From assembly GCA_963712485.1 (NCBI GenBank), contig CAVQID010000042.1, positions 1 to 64,000 on the forward strand: a DNA stretch of 64,000 nucleotides, read 5' to 3'. Positions 53,772-63,276 of this stretch are shown here, piece after piece (position 1 is the stretch's first letter; each line of letters begins with the position of its first letter). The notes beneath the pieces are model-generated. The model was not told the origin of the DNA. It searched no databases and worked only from the letters and a program-made list of their open reading frames with translations. The stretch comes from JALORV01 sp963712485. Its GTDB lineage: Bacteria > Pseudomonadota > Gammaproteobacteria > Burkholderiales > Burkholderiaceae_F. A program made the position numbers and the translations under genes.

Positions 53772-55214
53772 GTGGTCTTTTCCTTCTTCAAAAAAGATCC
53801 CAAGGAAGCGGACCCTTCATCAGCGAAGGGCGGCGCGGCGCGTTCGGCAAAGCCTGCCGGACGTCCGCTTGCGGCCCCCGTCAACCGCAACGCATCGGCA
53901 ACGATGCCCAAGCCGCCGAACACGGAAAGCTCGCTGCCCGACAAGGACCTGCACCGCACGCTGGCGATGGAGACCGCGGCAAAGATCGACGCGATCGAGT
54001 CCGAGATGGCGCGGGATTTCATGCGGCCCTCGGGGGCTGCTCCCATCTTTTCAAATTCGGCGGCCAACTCCACGTTGGGCCGCCTGTCGCAGCAGCCGGT
54101 CGAGCAGCCGATTCCGGCGCCGGCTCCGGCGAATAAAGAAGCCGGTATCGATGTTGGCGATCTGGGCCTCGACGATTGGCAGGGCAATGCGAATGCGATC
54201 GAGATTGCCGGCGAGGGCTCGGGCTCTGCAATCGACGAAGCCGCGATCCTGTTTGCCAACGGTTTGATCGAGCCTGCGGAGGCCGGTCTGCGGGCGGCCA
54301 TCCACTCCGATTCGCTCGGCGACGCTGCGCAGCGCGCGTGGCTGATGTTGTTTGAACTGTTCCAGCAACGGGGCGACAAGGGCAGCTTCGACAACCTGAC
54401 GATCGAGTACGTGCTTCGGTTCGAGAGTTCGCCGCCAGCGTGGATCGATTACCAGGACGACGCTGGTATTGCTGCCACCGGCAAGACGGCCGATGGCGCG
54501 CCGATCGTGCGCCTGCCCGAGGCGGTCGACGCAAATGTCGTCAGGGTGCTCGAGCAGCTGAAGAACTATTCCGCGCAGCACCAGGCCCTGACGCTCGATT
54601 GGTCGGGTGTGCGCGAGATCGACCTGGTCGGCGCTGAACTGCTGCTGCGGGTCATCAATGCTTTCAAGCGGGCGAGCCACGAGTTGCTGGTCCTGGGTGC
54701 CGACCAGTTGATTACGCCGTTGCGCGCTGCGGTCGAGCCTGGGCGCCGCGACCAGAGCGACGCGGCGTGGATGCTGCTGCTCGAGGTGTTCCGGTTGCTG
54801 AATCGCCAGCACGACTTCGAGGAAACCGGCATCCAGTACTGCATCACTTACGAGGTTTCGCCGCCGTCGTGGGAGCCGCCACCGCCGAGCCTGAAGACGC
54901 GCGCCGCCACGGCGGCCGACAAGCCGGTCGAAGCCGACGACGGCATGCAGTGGCGTGGCACGGTCCGCGCCAACGGCGAACCGCAGTTCGGGCACCTGCT
55001 CATGGCGGCCAAGGCCGAGAAGCGCCTGGCCGTCGACTGTACCTATCTCAAGCGCATCGAGTTCGCGACCGCGACCGCACTGCTGTCGCTGCTCACGAAG
55101 CTGCGGCAGGGCGGGGTCAGCATCGAGTTTCGCAATGTCAACCACCTGATCGCCGCGCTTTTTTCACTGCTTGGCGTCGATATGGTGGCAGACGTGCAGT
55201 TGCGCCGGCTCTAG
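53772..55214 (+). CDS. STAS-like domain protein
   Basis: A 480-residue protein with no membrane segment. The N-terminal 120 residues are a low-complexity linker (KKDPKEADPSSAKGGAARSA). After a helical part, two STAS-like segments are seen: LTLDWSGVREIDLVGAELLL with RVINAFKRASHELLVLGAD following, and LAVDCTYLKRIEFATATALL with GGVSIEFRNVNHLIAALFSL. The pattern of anti-anti-sigma-type modules suggests protein-protein signalling. The start is GTG at 53772. It stands before hslV in this gene order in related bacteria. Confidence 0.78.
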   Translation: MVFSFFKKDPKEADPSSAKGGAARSAKPAGRPLAAPVNRNASATMPKPPNTESSLPDKDLHRTLAMETAAKIDAIESEMARDFMRPSGAAPIFSNSAANSTLGRLSQQPVEQPIPAPAPANKEAGIDVGDLGLDDWQGNANAIEIAGEGSGSAIDEAAILFANGLIEPAEAGLRAAIHSDSLGDAAQRAWLMLFELFQQRGDKGSFDNLTIEYVLRFESSPPAWIDYQDDAGIAATGKTADGAPIVRLPEAVDANVVRVLEQLKNYSAQHQALTLDWSGVREIDLVGAELLLRVINAFKRASHELLVLGADQLITPLRAAVEPGRRDQSDAAWMLLLEVFRLLNRQHDFEETGIQYCITYEVSPPSWEPPPPSLKTRAATAADKPVEADDGMQWRGTVRANGEPQFGHLLMAAKAEKRLAVDCTYLKRIEFATATALLSLLTKLRQGGVSIEFRNVNHLIAALFSLLGVDMVADVQLRRL

Positions 55215-55253
55215 TCGTCCCCATCTAGGCCGGTGTTTCGGCCGGAATCATCC

Positions 55254-55790
55254 ATGGAACCCTTTCACGGAACGACCATCGTGTCGGTTCGCCGCGGTGC
55301 CGTTGTGGCAATGGGCGGCGACGGGCAAGTCACGCTCGGCAATATCGTCGTCAAGCAGACCGCGCGCAAAGTGCGGCGGCTGTACCACGACCGCATCCTG
55401 GCGGGCTTTGCCGGTGCCACCGCCGACGCCTTCACGTTGTTCGAACGCTTCGAGGCCAAGCTGGAGAAGCACCAGGGCCATTTGGTTCGATCAGCCGTGG
55501 AGCTGGCCAAGGACTGGCGCACAGACCGCATCCTGCGTCGCCTCGAGGCCATGCTCGCCGTCGCCGACCGGGAAGCTTCGCTGATCATCACCGGCAACGG
55601 CGATGTGCTGGAACCTGAACTCGGGCTGATCGCCATCGGTTCCGGCGGCCCGTACGCCCAGGCGGCCGCCCGCGCGCTTCTCGATCACACCGAACTGCCG
55701 CCGCCTGACATCGTGAAAAAGGCGCTGACGATTGCCGGCGACCTGTGCATTTACACCAACCAGTCCCACACGATCGAATCGCTGGACTGA
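55254..55790 (+). CDS. hslV: ATP-dependent protease subunit HslV
   Basis: Proteolytic subunit of the HslUV (ClpQY) protease. It begins MEPFHGTTIVSVRRG, so removal of the first residues leaves the N-terminal threonine nucleophile of the Ntn fold in TTIVSVRRG. GGDGQVTLGNIVVKQTARKV and FAGATADAFTLFERFEAKLE are diagnostic. 178 residues. hslU follows after 185 bp, which hold composite palindromic repeat C; usually the two genes are closer. Confidence 0.95.
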   Translation: MEPFHGTTIVSVRRGAVVAMGGDGQVTLGNIVVKQTARKVRRLYHDRILAGFAGATADAFTLFERFEAKLEKHQGHLVRSAVELAKDWRTDRILRRLEAMLAVADREASLIITGNGDVLEPELGLIAIGSGGPYAQAAARALLDHTELPPPDIVKKALTIAGDLCIYTNQSHTIESLD

Positions 55791-55865
55791 CCCGCAACCC
55801 GCCCATCAGCTGACGTGTCAGCCATGCGCGACATCGCTCCCCGCGGCCACGGGCCGCGCCCTGCA

Positions 55866-55970
55866 GTTGAACAGCGCGCGTACGCGCGGCCGCTCCGAAT
55901 GGAGCGCGCCTAACTTGAGCACTGCGAGTGCACATGCGACCGCGCAGCGGTCGCGTACACGAGCAGTGAG
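55866..55970 (+). repeat. Composite palindromic intergenic repeat, copy C
   Basis: Starts GTTGAAC, then CGCGCGGCCGCTCCG, then GCGAGTGCACATGCGA, hairpin core CCG-CGCAG-CGG (shorter than in A and B), and TCGCGTACACGAGCAGTGAG. It ends five bases before the hslU ATG, so its last bases (GTGAG) occupy the ribosome-binding position of hslU. Confidence 0.85.
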
Positions 55971-55975
55971 TTTTT

Positions 55976-57310
55976 ATGATGACTCCCCGAGAAATTGTCC
56001 ACGAACTGAACAAGCACATCGTTGGTCAGGATCGCGCCAAACGCGCGGTCGCCGTCGCACTGCGCAACCGCTGGCGTCGGCAGCAGGTGCCGGATCCGTT
56101 GCGCGGCGAGATCACGCCCAAGAACATCCTGATGATCGGACCGACGGGCGTCGGCAAGACGGAAATTGCGCGTCGCCTCGCGCGTCTGGCCGATGCGCCG
56201 TTCATCAAGGTCGAGGCGACCAAGTTCACCGAGGTGGGTTATGTCGGCCGCGACGTCGACACGATCATCCGCGATCTGGTCGACATCTCCGTCAAGCAGA
56301 CGCGCGAAAGCGAAATGCGCAAGGTGACGACACGCGCGCAGGACGCCGCCGAGGACCGGATCCTGGACATCCTTGTTCCGCCCGCGCGCGACGCGGGCTT
56401 TGCCTCATCGGCGCGTGAGGACGAAGGCGCGGCGCGCCAGAAGTTCCGCAAGAAGCTGCGTGAAGGCGAACTCGACGACAGGGAAATCGACGTCGAAGTC
56501 GCGGCGCTGCCCCCGGCAATGGAAGTCATGGCGCCGCCAGGCATGGAGGAACTGACCCAGCAGATCCAGTCGATGTTCGCCAACATGGGACGCGAGCGGC
56601 GCAAGAGCCGGCGCATGCGCATCGCCGACGCGATGAAGGCGCTCACCGACGAGGAGGCGGCGCGTCTCGTCAACGACGATGACCTGAAGTCGCGTGCCGT
56701 CGCGAACGCGGAGTCCAACGGCATCGTCTTCATCGACGAGATCGACAAGATCGCCTCGCGCTCGGAACTGCAGGGTGCCGATGTTTCGCGCCAGGGCGTG
56801 CAGCGTGATCTTCTGCCGCTGGTCGAGGGCACGACCGTCAACACCAAGTACGGCATGGTGAAGACCGACCATATCCTGTTCATCGCCTCGGGAGCTTTCC
56901 ACCTGGCCAAGCCGTCGGACCTGATTCCCGAGATGCAGGGCCGCTTTCCGATCCGCGTTGAACTGGATTCGCTGACCGTCGATGACTTCGAGCGCATTCT
57001 GAAGACCACCGATGCCAGCCTGACCCAGCAGTACCGCGCGCTGCTCGGCACCGACGGCTGCGAACTGCAGTTCACCGACGACGGCATACACCGCATGGCC
57101 GAGATCGCCTACGCGGTCAACGACAAGACCGAGAACATCGGTGCGCGTCGGCTGTACACCGTGATCGAGAAGCTGCTCGAGGAAGTCTCGTTCGATGCGG
57201 GCAGCGGCTTGACCACCAACAGCGGCGCGGTGCGCATCGACGCTGCCTATGTTGACGCGCGCCTGGCCGATCTGGCGGGCAACGAGGATCTTGCGCGCTA
57301 CGTGCTGTAG
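55976..57310 (+). CDS. hslU: ATP-dependent protease ATPase subunit HslU
   Basis: AAA+ unfoldase of the HslUV protease. Walker A GPTGVGKT is at residues 55-62, Walker B in GIVFIDEIDKIASR, and the pore-loop region TKFTEVGYVGRDVDTIIRDL carries the conserved GYVG. The I domain separates the halves. Sensor and C-terminal parts include NIGARRLYTVIEKLLEEVSF; the tail ends LARYVL, which docks into HslV. 444 residues, full length. The start is the first of two adjacent ATGs at 55976. Confidence 0.96.
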   Translation: MMTPREIVHELNKHIVGQDRAKRAVAVALRNRWRRQQVPDPLRGEITPKNILMIGPTGVGKTEIARRLARLADAPFIKVEATKFTEVGYVGRDVDTIIRDLVDISVKQTRESEMRKVTTRAQDAAEDRILDILVPPARDAGFASSAREDEGAARQKFRKKLREGELDDREIDVEVAALPPAMEVMAPPGMEELTQQIQSMFANMGRERRKSRRMRIADAMKALTDEEAARLVNDDDLKSRAVANAESNGIVFIDEIDKIASRSELQGADVSRQGVQRDLLPLVEGTTVNTKYGMVKTDHILFIASGAFHLAKPSDLIPEMQGRFPIRVELDSLTVDDFERILKTTDASLTQQYRALLGTDGCELQFTDDGIHRMAEIAYAVNDKTENIGARRLYTVIEKLLEEVSFDAGSGLTTNSGAVRIDAAYVDARLADLAGNEDLARYVL

Positions 57311-57480
57311 CCGCTGCTGTAGCCGCAGATGTGTGACCGGTACGGCGGGCGATCAGCTCCGCGAACTGTCATTGCCTTTCGTCAAGCCGTGTAAGCACTG
57401 AGTCGCGCGTTTTCGGGCCAGGGCGGTCGGCTGCCTATACTCCGGAGCGATCACGCCCCGCGACTGCGCGCGACCCGACG

Positions 57481-58560
57481 ATGAACCTCCTGCTCTTCCT
57501 GCTCGGCCTGGCGGCACTTGTCGTCGGTGCATCACTGCTGGTGCGTGGAGCGTCCAAGCTGGCACTGTCGGTCGGCATCTCGCCGCTGGTCGTCGGGCTC
57601 ACCATCGTCGCGTTCGGCACCAGTGCGCCCGAAGTGGCGGTGTCGGTGGGTGCGGTATTCGACGGCAAGACCGACCTCGCGATCGGCAACGTCGTCGGCA
57701 GCAACATCTTCAACGTGCTATTCATCCTCGGCGTCAGTGCGCTGATCACGCCGCTCGTCGTCAACGTTCAGTTGATCCGCCAGGAAGTGCCGATCATGTT
57801 CGGCGCGTCGCTGCTGCTGCTGGTGCTGGGCCTCGACGGGAGGCTCAGTCTCTGGGATGCCGCATTCCTGTTCACGCTGTTGATCGGCTACACCGTTTTC
57901 CTGGTTCGGCAGTCGCGGCGGCAGACCAGCAATGCACAGGCCGAGTACGCCGAGGATTTCCGGCCGGCGCGCGCCGGCGCGTGGGATGACTCCGTCCCGG
58001 CACAGATCGCCCTCATCGTTGCCGGGCTGGTCGCCCTGGTCTACGGCGCGGACTGGATGGTGACTGCCTCCGTCAATTTCGCCAGAGCGATGGGCGTCAG
58101 CGATCTCGTGATCGGGTTGACGATCGTCGCCGCCGGCACGTCGATGCCGGAAGTCGCGACCTCGCTCGCTGCGGCGCTCAAGGGTGAGCGTGACATCGCG
58201 GTGGGCAACGTGATCGGCAGCAACACGTTCAACATCCTCGGCTGCCTCGGACTTTCCGGCCTGGCCTCAGGCAGCCACGGATTGATCATGCCTTCGGCGG
58301 TGCTCGCCTTCGACATCTGGGTCATGCTGGCCGTCGCGCTCGCCTGTCTGCCGGTCTTCGTCAGCGGTCGCGAGATCGCGCGCTGGGAGGGCGCCGTGTT
58401 CCTGCTCTACTACGTCTGTTATGTCGCGTATCTGATCCTGGCTGCGCAGAGGCATGCGGCGCTGGAACCATTTTCGACGGCGATGATGAGCTTCGTTATT
58501 CCGATCACGGTGATCACGCTGGTCGTCGTGCTGGTGCGCAAGCCCCGCGCCGCTGCATGA
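57481..58560 (+). CDS. Calcium/sodium antiporter (CaCA family)
   Basis: A 359-residue antiporter with about ten membrane segments in two inverted halves. The alpha-repeats are GLTIVAFGTSAPEVAVSVGA (GTSAPE at residues 46-51) and GLTIVAAGTSMPEVATSLAA (about residue 219), each followed by GNVVGSNIFN or GNVIGSNTFN; the Glu and Asn are ion-binding residues in characterised homologues. This resembles the YrbG-type exchanger. Its stop overlaps the mrpA start (ATGA). Confidence 0.92.
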   Translation: MNLLLFLLGLAALVVGASLLVRGASKLALSVGISPLVVGLTIVAFGTSAPEVAVSVGAVFDGKTDLAIGNVVGSNIFNVLFILGVSALITPLVVNVQLIRQEVPIMFGASLLLLVLGLDGRLSLWDAAFLFTLLIGYTVFLVRQSRRQTSNAQAEYAEDFRPARAGAWDDSVPAQIALIVAGLVALVYGADWMVTASVNFARAMGVSDLVIGLTIVAAGTSMPEVATSLAAALKGERDIAVGNVIGSNTFNILGCLGLSGLASGSHGLIMPSAVLAFDIWVMLAVALACLPVFVSGREIARWEGAVFLLYYVCYVAYLILAAQRHAALEPFSTAMMSFVIPITVITLVVVLVRKPRAAA

Positions 58561-61331
58561 GCCTGTTTCTTCTGGCGCTGCTGTCGTTCGCCGGCGCCGC
58601 GTTCCTTGGCATTGTTCCGAACCGGCGGCGACGCACATCCGCCTGGGTGGCCGGCGTCGTGACGTTGGCGGCGCTGGGGCTGGTGCTGGCGGCCGCGCCG
58701 CGGATCTTCGAGGGTCAGGTGTTGCGCTGGTCCATCGACTGGGTGCCGACACTGGGACTGGCGTTCGGTTTCCGCATGGACGGCCTGGCCTGGGTGTTCG
58801 CGCTGCTGATCTGCGCCATCGGAGCGCTCGTCGTGCTCTACGCTGCGTACTACCTGCACACCGACGACCCCGCCGCGCGCTTCTTCCGCTATCTGCTGCT
58901 GTTCATGGGCGCGATGCTCGGCCTGGTGCTGGCCGACAACCTGCTGCTGCTGGTGATTTTCTGGGAAGCGACCAGCCTGTCATCGTTCCTGCTGATCGGC
59001 TACTGGAACCAGCGCGCGGATGCGCGTGAGGGCGCGCGCATGGCGCTGACGATCACCGGGGCCGGTGGGCTGGCATTGCTCGGCGGCGTACTGCTCCTCG
59101 GTCACATCGTCGGCAGTTTCCAGCTCGACACCGTGGTTGGCGCAGGTGCCTTGATCCGCGCTCATCCGCTGTACGTGCCGGCACTGGTGCTGGTGTTACT
59201 CGGCGCATTCACCAAGAGCGCTCAGTTCCCGTTCCATTTCTGGCTGCCGCACGCGATGGCGGCGCCGACGCCGGTGTCGGCCTACCTGCACTCGGCGACG
59301 ATGGTGAAGGCCGGCGTATTCCTGCTGGCGCGCCTCTATCCGGCGCTCGGACACTCCGATGAGTGGTTCTGGATCGTCAGCCTGACGGGACTCTCAACGC
59401 TGCTGCTCGGCGCCTACCTGGCGATCTTCCAGCACGACCTGAAGGGCCTGCTCGCCTACTCGACGATCAGCCATCTGGGCCTGATCACGCTGCTGTTCGG
59501 ACTCGATGACGCGCTGGCAGTCGTTGCGGGCGTGTTTCACATCATCAATCACGCGACCTTCAAGGCATCGCTTTTCATGGCTGCGGGAATCATCGACCAT
59601 GAGACGGGTTCGCGTGATCTACGCCGCCTGAATGGTTTGTGGAAGTACATGCCATGGACCGGCGCGCTGGCGATGGTGGCGAGCGCATCGATGGCTGGGG
59701 TGCCGCTGCTCAATGGCTTCCTGTCCAAGGAAATGTTCTTCGGAGCGGCCGTGGCGACGGAGGGATCACGCCTGCTCGCGATCGCGCTGCCCGTGGGCGC
59801 GACGATCGCCGGCATCTTCAGCGTTGCGTACAGCGCACGTTTCGTCCACGACGTGTTCTTCAACGGCGAACCGGTCGGGCTGAAGCGTCTGCCGCACGAG
59901 CCGCCTCGGTTCATGCGCGTGCCGGTAGAAGTGCTGGTCGTCGTCTGCCTCGCGGTCGGCATCGCCCCCGGCTACACGGTGGCGCCGCTGCTGGCGGTTG
60001 CCGCCGCTGCAGCGCTGGGTGCGCCGCTTCCGGAATACAGCCTGGCACTCTGGCACGGCTTCAACCTGCCGCTACTGATGTCCGCCGTCGCGCTCGCCGG
60101 CGGGCTTGCCCTTTATTTCGTGCTGCAGAAGTTCATCAACCTGCATCGCATCACGATCGTTCCGCGCGGCGGGCGCGAGGCGTTCGTGTTTGCGCTGGGG
60201 CGCGCGCTCGGCGCAGCGCGCGCCCTGACGCTGGCGCTGCAAAATGGCAGTCTCCAGCGGTACCTGCTGATGCTGGTGCTCGTCGCCGTGGTCGCCGGCG
60301 CGCTGCCGTTCCTTCGGGGAGCTGCCGGCGGCGTGGTGGGACCGCTGACACCCGCGGGACCGGTCCCCATTGCCATCGCGCTGATGGGTGCGGCGTTTGC
60401 GATCGCGGCAGCGGTCGCGCATCGCCGACGGTTCGTATCACTGCTCTTTCTGGGTGCGGTCGGCCTGGTCGTCGCCTGGGTGTTCGTTTACCTGTCGGCG
60501 CCCGACCTGGCGCTGACACAGGTGCTGGTCGAACTGGTGACGGTGGTCTTGATGATGCTGGCGCTGCACTGGCTGCCGCAAGCCAGTCCTGCGGAATCCG
60601 CGCATGGCCGAACCGCGCTGCACCTCGTCGTTGCCGTCGCCGCCGGCACCGGCGTCGCCGCGCTTGCCTTTCTTGTGATGACGCGGCCGTTCGATTCCAT
60701 CTCGCCGTACTTCCTGGCGAACGCGCTGCCGCTGGGAGGCGGTGCCAACGCGGTCAATGTCATCATCGTCGACTTCCGCGGCTTCGACACGCTGGGCGAG
60801 ATCACCGTGCTGGGCATCGCCGCGATCATTGTTACAGCGCTGCTGGTGCCCGGCGTGCGGGCCATTGCACATCACCCCGCTGCGGTGTCCGCGGCTCCGG
60901 CAGGCCAGGTGTCGCTGATGCTGGCACTGATCGCGCGCCTCCTCATGCCGTTCGTCGTGCTGGTGTCGGCCTTCCTGCTTCTGCGGGGCCACAACGAACC
61001 CGGCGGTGGTTTCATCGCCGGTCTGTTTCTGGCGATCGGCCTGATCCTTCAGTACGTCGCCAATGGCCAGCGCTGGACCGACGAGCGCCTGCCGCGTGAC
61101 TTTTCGCCGTGGGTCGGTGTTGGACTGCTGGTGGCGGGGTGCACCGGCCTGGCGAGTGCGTTCCTCGGCAGCCCGTTTCTTACCAGCAGTTACGACTACC
61201 CGGACTTTCCGCTTCTCGGGCCCGTGCCGCTCGCGAGTGCCAGCATGTTCGACCTCGGCGTATTCCTGACAGTTGTCGGCGCAACCATGATGATGCTGGC
61301 GGCGCTCGGCCGCCTGCAGGAGCGGCGTTGA
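58557..61331 (+). CDS. mrpA: Mrp-type Na+/H+ antiporter subunit A, fused with MrpB-like C-terminus
   Basis: A 924-residue multi-spanning protein. The N-terminal two-thirds is MrpA/NuoL-like: FRMDGLAWVFALLICAIGAL, IFWEATSLSSFLLIGYWNQR with the key Glu, FPFHFWLPHAMAAPTPVSAY and LLAYSTISHLGLITLLFGLD. The C-terminal part has the MrpB signature LRGHNEPGGGFIAGLFLAIG, so subunits A and B are fused as in some proteobacterial operons. ATGA overlap with the CaCA gene upstream and one-base overlap (TGATG) with mrpC downstream. Confidence 0.92.
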   Translation: MSLFLLALLSFAGAAFLGIVPNRRRRTSAWVAGVVTLAALGLVLAAAPRIFEGQVLRWSIDWVPTLGLAFGFRMDGLAWVFALLICAIGALVVLYAAYYLHTDDPAARFFRYLLLFMGAMLGLVLADNLLLLVIFWEATSLSSFLLIGYWNQRADAREGARMALTITGAGGLALLGGVLLLGHIVGSFQLDTVVGAGALIRAHPLYVPALVLVLLGAFTKSAQFPFHFWLPHAMAAPTPVSAYLHSATMVKAGVFLLARLYPALGHSDEWFWIVSLTGLSTLLLGAYLAIFQHDLKGLLAYSTISHLGLITLLFGLDDALAVVAGVFHIINHATFKASLFMAAGIIDHETGSRDLRRLNGLWKYMPWTGALAMVASASMAGVPLLNGFLSKEMFFGAAVATEGSRLLAIALPVGATIAGIFSVAYSARFVHDVFFNGEPVGLKRLPHEPPRFMRVPVEVLVVVCLAVGIAPGYTVAPLLAVAAAAALGAPLPEYSLALWHGFNLPLLMSAVALAGGLALYFVLQKFINLHRITIVPRGGREAFVFALGRALGAARALTLALQNGSLQRYLLMLVLVAVVAGALPFLRGAAGGVVGPLTPAGPVPIAIALMGAAFAIAAAVAHRRRFVSLLFLGAVGLVVAWVFVYLSAPDLALTQVLVELVTVVLMMLALHWLPQASPAESAHGRTALHLVVAVAAGTGVAALAFLVMTRPFDSISPYFLANALPLGGGANAVNVIIVDFRGFDTLGEITVLGIAAIIVTALLVPGVRAIAHHPAAVSAAPAGQVSLMLALIARLLMPFVVLVSAFLLLRGHNEPGGGFIAGLFLAIGLILQYVANGQRWTDERLPRDFSPWVGVGLLVAGCTGLASAFLGSPFLTSSYDYPDFPLLGPVPLASASMFDLGVFLTVVGATMMMLAALGRLQERR

Positions 61332-61705
61332 TGGAGGCGCTGCTGGCGCTCTTCATCGGCGTGATGACCGCCGCAGGTGTGTTTCTGCTGCTCAGGGCGC
61401 GCACGTTCGACGTGGTGCTCGGCATGACGTTGCTGTCGTACGCAGTCAACGTCTTCATCTTCGTTACCGGCCGCGTCGCGATCAACAAGGCGCCGATCAT
61501 CGACGGCACGCGCGCGGCGTCGCTGGCCGACTACGCCGATCCGCTGCCGCAGGCGCTGGTGCTCACCGCCATTGTCATCAGTTTCGCCATGACGGCTTTG
61601 CTGCTGGTGATCGCGCTGCGCGCGCGCGCGGAAGCCGGCAGCGACCACGTCGACGGCAGCGAGCCGGTTTCGCCACAAGCCGGAGCAGGTGAGGCTGGCC
61701 GGTGA
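61331..61705 (+). CDS. mrpC: Mrp antiporter subunit C
   Basis: A 124-residue NuoK-like subunit with three membrane segments: LLALFIGVMTAAGVFLLLRA, VVLGMTLLSYAVNVFIFVTG and LVLTAIVISFAMTALLLVIA. The ADPLPQALVLTAIVI segment is diagnostic of MrpC/NuoK. The start ATG at 61331 shares a base with the mrpA stop. The stop overlaps the GTG start of mrpD (GTGA). Confidence 0.92.
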   Translation: MEALLALFIGVMTAAGVFLLLRARTFDVVLGMTLLSYAVNVFIFVTGRVAINKAPIIDGTRAASLADYADPLPQALVLTAIVISFAMTALLLVIALRARAEAGSDHVDGSEPVSPQAGAGEAGR

Positions 61706-63276
61706 GCGGCTCGTACTGGATCATCGCGCCGATCGTGCTGCCGCTGCTCGCGGGTGCACTGGTGTTGATCGTCGAGCGACGCTCCCCGCGTGCGGCGGCC
61801 GCGATCTCGCTATGCGCCACGCTGGCGCTGCTGGCCATCGCGATGCGGCTGCTGGGGATCGCTGCGCATGGCTCGGTCAGCGCGTACCTTGTCGGCAACT
61901 GGCGTGCGCCCTTCGGCATAGCGCTCGCGCTCGATCGCCTGTCGGCGTTGATGGTGCTGCTGACGGCACTGGTTGCGGTGGCCAGTGTCATGTACGCCGG
62001 TGGCCCTGGTGCACGGGGGCGCCATGACGAGCGCGGACCCCACTTCCATGCGCTGTTCCAGTTCCAGCTGATGGGCCTCAATGGCGCGTTTCTCACCGCG
62101 GACCTGTTCAATCTGTTTGTCTTCTTCGAGGTGCTGCTGATCGCCTCGTACGGCCTGCTGCTGCACGGGACCGGTGTGGTGCGCCTGCGGGCCTCGATCC
62201 ACTACGTTGCGTTCAACCTTACAGGGTCGGCGCTCTTCCTGATTGCGGTGGCGACGCTCTATGGAGTGACCGGAACCCTCAACATGGCGGACCTGGCGCA
62301 GCGCATTTCGTCGGCACCGGCCGACAGCGCGGGATTGATACAGTCGGCGGCGCTGCTGCTGATTGTCGTCTTCGGCGTGAAGGCCGCGATTTTCCCACTC
62401 TACTTCTGGCTTACGGACACCTACGGGGCGGCGACCGCGCCGGTGGCAGCGCTTTTCGTCATCATGACCAAGGTGGGGGTCTACTGCATTGCCCGCGCGA
62501 CCACGCTGATGTTTGGTGCAGACGCCGGAGCGGCTGCGTTCATCGCTGATCCGTGGCTGTCGGCTCTCGCGCTGGCGACGCTGGCGCTGGCCGCGTTTGG
62601 GGCGCTGGCCGCGTGGCACCTCAGGCGCCTCGTGGCCTATCTGGTGTTGGCCTCGGCCGGCATGCTGCTGCTCGCGGTCGGAGTCGGTTCCGCCGCTGCG
62701 ATTGCGGCGGGTCTGTTCTATCTTGTTCACAGCACGGTTGTCGCTGCAGCACTGTTCCTGCTCGTCGACTCGCTGGCGGCATCGCGCGGCGAGGCGGATG
62801 ACGAGATGGTCCCGGCACCCCTTGCGCACGCCGGAGGCTATGGCACGCTCTACTTTCTGCTTGCGATGGCGGTCGCGGGCATGCCGCCGTTCGGCGGATT
62901 TCTCGGCAAGAGCATGCTTCTGATGGCAAGCGGTTCCGACTCGTGGGCAGTCGCCATCTGGGCCGTGGTGCTCCTTTCCAGCCTCGGTATCCTCGTCGCG
63001 CTGGCGCGCGCGGGATCCACGGTGTTCTGGAAGGCCCAGCCTGCCAACGCGATGCAGATGGCCGCAGCGAAGGCGTCCGCGCCCGAGCGCGGCGCACTCG
63101 CGTTGCTGGGCGCGGCGACCTGCGCAGTTGTGCTGGCGGCGGGACCGATCGCGCGTTACACCGAGGCCACGGCGCGCCAGCTGCTTGACCGCCAGGGTTA
63201 TCTCGCCGCGGTGCTGGGTGCCGAGCCCGCCGCCCCGGCGTGGAATCCGCGCGCCGACATGAAGAAGGTCAAGTGA
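61702..63276 (+). CDS. mrpD: Mrp antiporter subunit D
   Basis: A 524-residue NuoN/NuoM-like subunit with about a dozen or more membrane segments. Typical blocks are FFEVLLIASYGLLLHGTG with the key Glu, VFGVKAAIFPLYFWLTDTYG with the key Lys, and FYLVHSTVVAAALFLLVDSL. It probably forms a proton-translocating unit with the other Mrp subunits. GTG start at 61702 is coupled to mrpC; the TGA overlaps the ATG of mrpE. Confidence 0.92.
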   Translation: MSGSYWIIAPIVLPLLAGALVLIVERRSPRAAAAISLCATLALLAIAMRLLGIAAHGSVSAYLVGNWRAPFGIALALDRLSALMVLLTALVAVASVMYAGGPGARGRHDERGPHFHALFQFQLMGLNGAFLTADLFNLFVFFEVLLIASYGLLLHGTGVVRLRASIHYVAFNLTGSALFLIAVATLYGVTGTLNMADLAQRISSAPADSAGLIQSAALLLIVVFGVKAAIFPLYFWLTDTYGAATAPVAALFVIMTKVGVYCIARATTLMFGADAGAAAFIADPWLSALALATLALAAFGALAAWHLRRLVAYLVLASAGMLLLAVGVGSAAAIAAGLFYLVHSTVVAAALFLLVDSLAASRGEADDEMVPAPLAHAGGYGTLYFLLAMAVAGMPPFGGFLGKSMLLMASGSDSWAVAIWAVVLLSSLGILVALARAGSTVFWKAQPANAMQMAAAKASAPERGALALLGAATCAVVLAAGPIARYTEATARQLLDRQGYLAAVLGAEPAAPAWNPRADMKKVK

